DNA from: Spartobacteria bacterium
GTDB lineage: Bacteria; Verrucomicrobiota; Verrucomicrobiia; Chthoniobacterales; Chthoniobacteraceae
Assembly (NCBI GenBank): GCA_021324395.1
Contig: JAJPJG010000012.1
Span: 1-64,000 of the forward strand
Reading direction: 5' to 3'
Length of the DNA stretch: 64,000 nt
In this document: positions 45,785 through 54,500 of the stretch, in pieces
Layout of the letters: every line of letters begins with the position of its first letter
How positions within the stretch are numbered: the stretch's first letter is position 1
The notes under the pieces: model-generated
Told to the model about the DNA's origin: nothing
The model's database searches: none
The model's input: the letters and a program-made list of their open reading frames with translations, nothing else
Translations under genes and position numbers: made by a program

Positions 45785-46269
45785 TGCAGCTCCGACGCAA
45801 GCGCATCGGCGGTTTGTTTCGCGCGAAATTTCTCCAGCGCCGCGCGCGTTTTTTCGTCGGTCAACGCGAGAATACTCGCCGCCAGCAGCGCCGCGTTCTT
45901 CGCACCGGCGGGGCCGATCGCGAGCGTGCCGACCGGGATTCCGCCCGGCATTTGCGCGATGGAAAGCAGCGAGTCCATGCCTTTGAGCGCGCGGCTCTCG
46001 ACCGGCACCCCAAGCACCGGCAGCCACGTTTGCGCGGCGATCATGCCCGGCAAATGCGCCGCGCCGCCCGCGCCTGCGATGATCACTTTGATCCCGCGCC
46101 CCGCGGCTTCCTTCGCGAATTGCGCCATCAAATCCGGCGTGCGATGCGCGCTGACGACGCGGTGTTCGCTTGGCACGCCGAGCTCGTCGAGGATCTGCAC
46201 GGCGTTGCGCATCGTTTCCCAGTCGGACTTGCTTCCCATGACGACGGCGACGAGCGGTTGCGGTTTCAT
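45781..46269 (-). CDS. purE: N5-carboxyaminoimidazole ribonucleotide mutase
   Basis: A 162-residue class I PurE that converts N5-CAIR to [23 protein letters not shown] and [12 protein letters not shown] are the substrate-site motifs. The ATG at 46269 gives the standard start; the long in-frame upstream extension lies opposite aroK and is rejected. It heads the leftward series and is divergent from aroK. Confidence 0.95.
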   Translation of the reverse strand: MKPQPLVAVVMGSKSDWETMRNAVQILDELGVPSEHRVVSAHRTPDLMAQFAKEAAGRGIKVIIAGAGGAAHLPGMIAAQTWLPVLGVPVESRALKGMDSLLSIAQMPGGIPVGTLAIGPAGAKNAALLAASILALTDEKTRAALEKFRAKQTADALASELQ

Positions 46270-46367
46270 TTGGCGTCGGGATTTTGCGGACGTGTTTTCG
46301 AGAGTAAAGAGGAAAACCGTGCTCACAGGTCGCGGTTGCGCATTCGGTGATTGCGACAGGGCCTGCG

Positions 46368-46388
46368 ACTGATTACTGACTACTGAGA
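46368..46388 (+). repeat. ACTGANN heptamers abutting the aroK start
   Basis: ACTGATT, ACTGACT and ACTGAGA occupy 46368-46388 in exact 7-bp phase; the last base of the third unit is the A of the aroK ATG. The tract takes the position of the ribosome-binding site. Confidence 0.6.
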
Positions 46389-46927
46389 TGCAATCCGGCC
46401 GCGAAAACATCGCCCTCATCGGCTTCATGGGCAGCGGCAAATCCTCCATCGGGCGCATGCTTGCCCGCAAGCTCGGCTGGGACTTTGCCGACACAGACCA
46501 CCTCATCGTCCAGCGCGACGGGCGCGAGATCAGCGAGATCTTTGCGACGAATGGCGAAGCATTTTTCCGCGAACAGGAGCACGCCGCAATCGAGTCGTTG
46601 CGCGATAGCGGCCGGCACATCATCGCCACCGGCGGCGGCATCGTCACGCAGCCGGAAAACGTCACGCTGCTGCGTGAAATGAGCTTTGTCGTCTGGCTCA
46701 CTGCGACCGAGGAGGTGATTTTCGAGCGCGTCTCGCGCAATACCAATCGCCCGCTGCTGCAGACGCCGAATCCGCGCGAAACCATCGCCGCGCTGCACGC
46801 CCTGCGCCTGCCGCTTTACGAAAGCGCCGCGCATTTTGCCATCGACACCTCGACGCGCTCGCACGCGGAGATCGCCGACGAGATCATCGCCGCGGCGCAG
46901 CGGCATTACGGCGTGGCGGATATGTAA
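46388..46927 (+). CDS. aroK: Shikimate kinase
   Basis: A 179-residue kinase that phosphorylates shikimate on the way to chorismate. The P-loop is [15 protein letters not shown] carries the Mg-binding Asp, FFREQEH the substrate Arg/Glu and ATGGGIV the shikimate-binding loop. The lid RNTNRPLL is also seen. Its ATG touches a heptamer repeat, and the 21-bp minisatellite begins about 60 bp after its stop codon. Confidence 0.94.
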   Translation: MQSGRENIALIGFMGSGKSSIGRMLARKLGWDFADTDHLIVQRDGREISEIFATNGEAFFREQEHAAIESLRDSGRHIIATGGGIVTQPENVTLLREMSFVVWLTATEEVIFERVSRNTNRPLLQTPNPRETIAALHALRLPLYESAAHFAIDTSTRSHAEIADEIIAAAQRHYGVADM

Positions 46928-46988
46928 CTGCCCGGCCGGGTTGGAAACGCGCCGCAGCAGAAGCAAAGTCGAAAATCGCCACTGCAGA

Positions 46989-47366
46989 CCGGTTCCCGCC
47001 GGGTGCAGAGCCATTCCCGCGAAGTGTGGAGAGGTTCCAGCGAAATGTAGAGCGTCTCCAGTGAAGTGTAGAGAGCTTCCAGCGAAATGTAGAACGTCTC
47101 CAGGGAAGTGTGGAGAGGTTCCAGCGAAATGTAGAGCGTCTCCAGTGAAGTGTGGAAAGCTTCCAGCGAAATGTAGAGCGTCTCCAGTGAAGTGTGGAGA
47201 GCTTCCAGCGAAATGTAGAGCGTCTCCAGTGAAGTGTGGAGAGCTTCCAGCGAAATGTAGAACGCCTCCAGCGAAGTGTAGAGAGCTTCCAGTGAACTGT
47301 AGAGCGTCTCCAGCGAAGTGTGGAGAGGTTCCAGTGGACTGTAGAGCGCCTCCCGCAGGCCGCAAA
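46989..47366. repeat. 21-bp minisatellite (18 units, 42-bp alternating order)
   Basis: Eighteen consecutive 21-bp units run from 46989 to 47366, the first two and the last degenerate. Two types alternate, GAGCTTCCAGCGAAATGTAG-like and GCGTCTCCAGTGAAGTGTGG-like, so the higher-order period is 42 bp. There are no unique spacers, so it is not a CRISPR array. Because 21 is divisible by three, several frames stay open on both strands. The minus-strand reading alternates LETLYIS and LEALHTS heptads. It fills most of the 539-bp gap between aroK and queG; no other gene is evident there. Confidence 0.92.
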
Positions 47367-47466
47367 ATGGCTTTTTTTGAACACAAACCCGTTTTTGGTC
47401 AAAAACAGACACTTTTTCACTGAAACAATCCAAGACACTCCTCTGTTTTCGTGCGAAAAGTAGCGG

Positions 47467-48483
47467 GTGAAAGAAGCTCTCGTCGCCCACGCGAAGGCGC
47501 TCGGTTTTGACGTCTGCCGCGTGGCACGTTGCACGCCGCCGCCGCATGCGGACGAGTTCCGCCGCTGGCTGGGCGAAGGGCGCGCGGGCGAGATGACCTG
47601 GCTGGAGCGAAACCGCGAGCGCCGGACCGATCCGCAGCGGGTATTGCCGGGTGCGACGTCGGTGGTTGTGCTCGCGATGAATTATTTCAAAAGCGGAAAC
47701 CGGCAACCGCAGGCCGGAAAGATCGCGCGTTACGCGTGGGGCGACGATTACCACGATGTCATCGAACGGAAGCTGGATGCGCTGGATGATTTTTTAAAAA
47801 CGCACGGCGGCGTCCAGAAATGTTACGTGGATACCGGGCCGGTTTTGGAGCGCGACTTTGCGGCGGTCGCGGGCATCGGCTGGCACGGGAAAAGCACGAT
47901 GCTCATCAGCAAGGAAATGGGCACCTGGTTTTTTCTCGCGGAAATTTTGACCACGCTCGACATCGCGCCGGACGAGCCGGAGCGCGATCATTGCGGCAAA
48001 TGCACGCGCTGCATCGACGCCTGCCCGACGGGCGCGATCACCGCGCCGCATCAACTCGATGCGCGCCGCTGCGTTTCGTATCTCACGATCGAGTTGAAAG
48101 GGAGCATCCCGGTCGAGTTGCGCCCGCTGGTTGGCGACCGCATTTACGGCTGTGACGATTGTTTAACGGCTTGCCCGTGGAATCGCTTCGCGAAAGCTTC
48201 GCACGAGAGCGCGTTCGACGTGCGCGAGACGACGCGCGGCTTATCGCTCACCGATTATCTCGCGCTCGATGACGCGCAGTTTCGCGCGCTTTTTCGCAAG
48301 TCACCGATCAAGCGCATCAAGCGCCGCGGATTTTTACGCAACGTCTGCGTCGCTCTCGGCAACGTCGGCACGGCGCGCGATCTGTTTCCGCTGGAACGCG
48401 CGGCGCACGATCCCGAGCCGCTCATCGCCGAGCACGCGCAATGGGCCATCGCGCGCATCTGTAATCGCGTTCGGGGCGGGTAG
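47467..48483 (+). CDS. queG: Epoxyqueuosine reductase
   Basis: A 338-residue cobalamin- and iron-sulfur-dependent enzyme for the last step of queuosine synthesis in tRNA. Two 4Fe-4S cluster motifs are visible, CGKCTRCIDACPTGAI (about residue 179) and CDDCLTACPWN (about 229). The domain order and length fit QueG, with HEAT-like C-terminal repeats. The start is GTG. It is preceded by the minisatellite and an AT-rich stretch with no clear Shine-Dalgarno sequence. Confidence 0.93.
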   Translation: MKEALVAHAKALGFDVCRVARCTPPPHADEFRRWLGEGRAGEMTWLERNRERRTDPQRVLPGATSVVVLAMNYFKSGNRQPQAGKIARYAWGDDYHDVIERKLDALDDFLKTHGGVQKCYVDTGPVLERDFAAVAGIGWHGKSTMLISKEMGTWFFLAEILTTLDIAPDEPERDHCGKCTRCIDACPTGAITAPHQLDARRCVSYLTIELKGSIPVELRPLVGDRIYGCDDCLTACPWNRFAKASHESAFDVRETTRGLSLTDYLALDDAQFRALFRKSPIKRIKRRGFLRNVCVALGNVGTARDLFPLERAAHDPEPLIAEHAQWAIARICNRVRGG

Positions 48484-48570
48484 AATCTTGACCTCTGAGC
48501 GCTAAATGCTTTCTTACCGACAAAGTTTCTCCTTTTATCGACGCGCGCGAGTGCGCTCCACCTAAACAAA

Positions 48571-51500
48571 ATGGGCAATCAAGAAAAGGCTCCGCCGGAA
48601 AAAGAAATCGTTCTCGATCTCGGCGACGTTCTCCAGCGTGTCCCCCCAGAATATTTGAAACCGGGGCCGCACGATCTGAAAAAGAAAATCCGTTTTAAAT
48701 TCGGCGACATCGCGGATTTCATGGCGGCGGGTCGCACGACCATGCCGTTGTCGCGCCTTGCGAAAGTCTGCCCGGATGTTTTCAAACCCGAGGCGGGCGC
48801 GAAGGAGGACGTGAATGTTGTTTTCCCCTGGCAAAAAGTTTTCGGTCAGATTCCCGCGAGCGCTTTGAAAAACGACCTGCGCGCCGAGCAAAAGCCGCGC
48901 GTGGAAAATCGCCCGGCCATGCCGTTTGAGATGTTCCCGCCGCGCCGCCCGATGATCGAGCCGACAATGCCGCTGCCGTCGAATGCGAAAGCTTTGCCGG
49001 CGCAGGAAAAAATCGAGAGCAACGGCGAAGTCGAAGCGCTCGCGCACGGCGAGATTCATCTGAGCCTCGGAGCGATCATCGAGGAATTGCCGGCGGATTT
49101 GCGCGGCAAAATCGAGAAGCTCGTCGAGGAGCACATGCGCGTGATGTTGCCGCTGGAGCGCATCGAGCCGCAGCTCGCGTCGGGCAAAGTGGAAATCTCG
49201 ATGAGCGAATTCATCACGGCGCTGCCGGAGACGTTCAAGGGCTTTTTCCACGCGAACGATCCGCGCAAGGTGGCGATCCCGCTCACGGAAATTTTTGCAA
49301 ATCTGCCCGACCACGGCACGATCGCGCGCTCGAAAAGTGTGCGCGAGCAAATGGTCGCGCTTCAATTAACCAAAGCCTCGCAGGAAGCCGCTGCGAAGAC
49401 GACCGATGAGCTTTCGAAAAAACTCGTCGAGGCCACCGCACAGATCGACAAGCTCTCGAAAGAGCGCGACGCGATGCTCAAGCAGCGCGAGGAACTTTCC
49501 ACGCAACTCGCGCGGCTCAAGGAAGAGCTCGCCATGCGCGGCGAGCCGGATGCGGAGACCACGCGGCTTAGCGGTCTCGTGCAGCAAAAGGACACGCTTT
49601 TAAAGGAACGCGACACGCAGCTCATGCAGCTCAACGAGCGGCTCGACCTCGAGCGCGAGCAGCACATGGCGTTGGTAAAAGAGCGCGATAATGCGCTGCG
49701 CGAACGGCAGGAACTGGTCGATCAGGTTCATCAGCTCAAGGCCGCGCACCTCAAGGAAGTCGACGCGGTGTCGCATCGCAGCGACGCTGTCGTCAAGGGC
49801 AAGGACGATGCGCTTTCGCGTCTCGCCGAGTCGCTGGAGACGCAGAAAAAACAGCTCAAGAGTTTCACGTGGGAACGCGATAACGCGATTCGCGAGCGCG
49901 ACGCCGCGGCCTCCGAGCTGGCGCAGTCGAAAGCCGAATACAAGAAGCAATCCGACGCGCTGCGGCAGACGCACAAAAAGCAAATCGAGACGCTGAGCGA
50001 GGATTACAACAAGCAACTCGGGCAGCTTTCCGCCGAGCACACGAAACAGATCGAGGCGCTGCGCGTGGATCACAAAAAGCGCGTCGATGCGTTCATGCAG
50101 GAGCGCACGCAGGCGCTGAACGAGCGCGATCAAATCAACGCGCAGCTCGCCCGCGCCCGCGAGGATCACGCGGCGCAGATCAAGAATCTCACCGCGGATT
50201 ACAAGCGGCAGATCGATGCGCTGACCCAGGATCACAAAAAGACGCTGGATGCGATTTTGCACCAGCGCGACAACCTGACCAAGGAACGCGACAATCTGAA
50301 CGCGCAGCTCGCGCAAGCGCGCGACATGCACAAAAAGCAGCTCGCGGCGATGCTGCAGCAGCGCGACGACATTGCGCGCGAACGCGACGTCGCGAGCACG
50401 CAGTTGCGGCAGCTCCGGGACGAGCACAAAAAAGGCGTGGAAACGCTGAACGCGAATTTTGCGAAACAGCTCGCCGCGGTGCGCGCCGATCACGAGAAGG
50501 AAATCGTTTCGCTAAACAAACTGCGCGACGACATCAATCGCGAACGCGAGGCGCTGGCGACCGAACTCGTCGAGTCGGAGAAAGATCACCAAAAACAAAT
50601 CGAGATGCTCGCGGGCGACCATCGCAAGCACATTGCATCGCTCGAGGAGGATTACAACAAACGCGCCGCTGCGCTCAACGAACAGCGCGAGGAAATCGTC
50701 CGCCAGCGCGACGCGACCGCGACGGAGTTGCAGCAGACGCGCGAGGACCACAAGAAGCTCGTCGAGTCGATCAATGAGAGACACCGGCAGGAACTCGACG
50801 CGATTACGCTCGATTACAAAAAGCGCTCGGATGAATTGAGCCAGCAGCGCGACAGCGTTATCGGCGAGCGCGATTCCGTCGCGTTCCAGCTCGCGCAGGC
50901 AATCGAGGCGCACAAAAAGCAGGTCGATCTGCTCACCGCGGATCATCGCAAGCACATCGAATCGCTCGATCATCAGCGCGATCAAATCATCGGCGAGCGC
51001 GAGCAGCTCGCGGCGCAGCTCGTCGCGCTGGAACAGGCGCACAAACAGCAGCTCGAGCAGATCCGGCTCGATCAGCATGAGCAAATCGAAGGTCTGACCG
51101 GCGAACACAAAAAACAGGTCGAGTCGCTGATGCAGGAGCAGCAGACGCAGATCGCGGAGCTTCGCGCCGAGCACGAAAAAGCGGTCGCCGCTTTGAACCA
51201 GCAGCGCGCAAACGTGGAGCGCGAAAAAGGGGACGTGCTCGCGCAATTGGCGCAAACAAAGGAAGACCACAAAAAAGCGCTAGCCGCCGCAGCCGACGAA
51301 ACGAAGCGCCAGCTCGAATCGCTCTCACAAACGCATCGCGAAAAAACAGACGCGCTCATGCTCGAGCAGCGCCGCGAACTGGAGGTTTTACGCACCGAGC
51401 ATCAGCGCCAGCTCGAAACTGCCAAGGCGCAGCGCGAAGCGATCATTCGCGAAAAAGAGCAGGTGCTCCGCGATCTCGCGCAAGTTCGCGAAGACCACAA

Positions 51501-54500
51501 AAAAGCGCTCACCGACGCGCAGGAAAACTACCGGCAGCAGGTCGACGCGTTGAAACAGGCGCAGAAGAAACAAATCGAAGCGCTCGCGGCCGACCAGAAA
51601 AAGCAGATCGAACTTTTAAACCAGAAACAGCAGGAGCAGCGCGCCGCGCTCATCGGCGAGAAGGAACAGGTCGTCGCACAACTCGCGCAAACTCGCGAAG
51701 CGCACAAACAGGAACTCGCCGCCGCCGAGCAGCGCACCCGGGAACAACTCGCGTCGCTTGAACTGACGCACAAGCAGCGGCTGGAAGCGCTTTCCGCCGA
51801 TCACAAAAAACAAATCGACGCGCTCAATGCGAAGCATCACGAACTGCGGCTCGCGTTAACGCAAGAGAAAGAGCAGATCGCCGCGCAGCTCGCGCAGGCG
51901 CGAAACGATCACAAAGCCGCGCTGCAAGTCGCTGACGAAAAAGCGCGGCAACAACTCGCCGAGCTCGACCGCAAGCATGACGTGCAGCTCGAAAAGTTGG
52001 GCGCCGAGCACCAGAAACAGATCGATGCGCTCAATCAGAAACTGCACGAGCAGCGGCTGACATTGACGCAGGAGAAGGAGCACGCGCTGGCCCTGCTCTC
52101 GCAGGCGAAGGAGGAGCACAAGAAATCGCTTTTAGCGGAGGAGGAAAAAGGGCGGCAGCATCTCGCGAAACTTTCGCAGATGCACAAGCTGCAAATCGAG
52201 GCGTTAACAAACGATCAGCGCAAACAAATCGAAGCGGTCTCGCGCGAGAAAGAGAAAATCGCCGCGGAACTCGCGAAGGCGCGCGAAGAACAACGCGAAG
52301 CGCTCGCAGCCGCAGCCGAGCAACAGAAAAAACGGCTTGAGGCAATCACGGCCGATTTCAAGAAACAGCTCGACGCCCTTTCCCAAAAACACGCGCTGGA
52401 GATCGAGGCTTTGCGCGCCGAATCGGCGAAGCAGGCGGAGACTTTTGCCAATGAACGCGCCGCGTTTGCCCGCGAAAAAGAAGCGCTCAACGCGCTGCTG
52501 AAAACAACTCGCGAAGAAAACGAGCGGAAGATCGCGGCCTTGCAGATCGAGCACGAAAAGCAGGTTGTGACGATTAACGATCACCACGCGCGCGAGCTCA
52601 AGACGATGTCCGACGATGCGCGCGAGCACATCGGCTCATTGACGCTGCAACGCGACGACTTGATGCGCGAGCGCGATACGGCTTCGTTCCAGCTCACGCA
52701 AGCCGTCGAGGCGCACCAAAAGCAGCTCGATATTTTAAACGCGGATCACGCGCGCCGGCTTGGCGAAGTCACGCAGCAGCGCGATGACTTGATCCAGGAG
52801 CGTGACAAGCTTGTCGCACAACTCGACGCCGCACGCGCCGAGCACAAGCAGCAGTTCGAATCGCTCGCCGAGGCGCACCGGCACCAGTTGGCGACGCACG
52901 ACGCCGAGCATCAGCGCCAGCTTTCGCTCGTCATCGAGCAGCGCACCGGGATCGAGCGCGAGCGCGATGAACTGGTGCAACAACTCGCGCAAACCCGCGA
53001 AGCGCACAAAAAACAAGGCGAGCTGCTCTCGCAGGATCACCGAAAACAGCTCGAAACCGTCGAGGCGAATCATCAGGCGAAACTGCGCGCGCTTTCCGAT
53101 GAACATCAAAAGCAAATCGAGATTGTCACCCGCCAGCGCGATGAAATTGCCGCGGAAAAAACCGCGCTGGTCACTTCGTTAAACAAAGCAAACGAGGATC
53201 ACCAGCGGATCGTCGAGTCGTTGCGACAGGATCGCGACCAGCAAATCGAAGCGCTGCGGAATGGCCACGCAAAACAGCTCGATGCATTGCGCGCGCAACA
53301 CGAGCAAACGATTCGTGAGCGCGATAAAATCGCCGCCGAACTTTCGCAGGCGCGCGATGCGCACGCCGCGGACCGCGAGGCTTTGCTCGCCGAAAGCACA
53401 CGCATCGCGGACGAATTGGCCGACACGAATGCGCAGCATCAAAATCAAATTCAGGTGCTCACGGCGAAACACGGAAACGAAGTAGCCACGCTGCGCCAGG
53501 AGCACGAAAAGGCGCTTGCGAATGCGGTGCATCAGCGCGAAGCCATCATTCGCGAACGGGACGCGCTCGCCGCGGATTTGCACGCTGCACGCGAAGATCA
53601 CGCGAAAAAATTCGATGCGGTCATCTCCCAACGCGATACCGCGACGCGCGACCGCGAGGAGTTGCTGGAAATTTTCAACCAGGCCGCCGAGGACCACGAA
53701 AAAGCGCTGTCCGATGCAAAGGCAGATCGCGAGAAGCTCGCCGCGGAACTCGCGCGTGCGCGCGAGGAACACGAGAAGCAACTTGCCACTGCGCATGCGG
53801 CGACGGAAAAAACGAGCGCGGAACTCACGCGCGTGCGCCGCGATTACAAAGGTCAGGTCGAGCAACTCAGCGAACAATTGCTCGGACTCACGCGCGAGCG
53901 CGACGAAGTCACCGCGCATTTTGCGAAAACGACAGAGGATTACCAAAACGAGCTACAAGCGTTGACACAGCAGCGCGACGCAATTGAGCGCGAACGCGAG
54001 AAGGCTTTGGCTGAAATGGCGCAAAGCAAAGACCAGCGCTTGCGGCAAATTTCGCAACTCGAGCAGCAGTTGCACGCAGTCAGCGAACAGCGCGATGCGC
54101 TGGCGCGGGAGAACGAGCAAACGGTCGCGCGCTTGAACCAGGCGCTTGCGGAGCAGCGCCAGCAACTCGCGGCGCTCGAGGAAAATCACAAGCAGTCGCT
54201 TGCCGATGCGAATGCGCAGCGCGACCGCGTGGCAAAGGCCGCGGACGAATTGCACGCGCGGCTTTTGGCTTTGACGAACGAGCGCGACGAAATCGCGAAA
54301 ACGCGTGAGCAAATCGCAGCGGAGCTTTCGGCGACTGTTGCGAAGTTCGAGGAGCAACTTCGCGCGGCGGCGGGCGAGCATGCGAAGCGTGCGATTGCGT
54401 TGCAGCACGAGCGCGACGAATTCGCGCAGCGTTTGCAAAGCGAAATCGACGCGCGCCGGCAACAAATCGAATCGCTCAAGGCCGCGCACGCGAACGAACT

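Noticed and set aside
46989-47366. CRISPR array
   Set aside because: Units are contiguous with no unique spacers and no cas genes are present.
47391-47406. Terminator-like inverted repeat before queG
   Set aside because: The loop would be two bases and the stem A/T only.
46836-47423. Plus-strand Cys/Pro-rich heptapeptide gene across the minisatellite
   Set aside because: The frame starts inside aroK with no plausible start site, and the unit differences are mostly non-synonymous in this frame.
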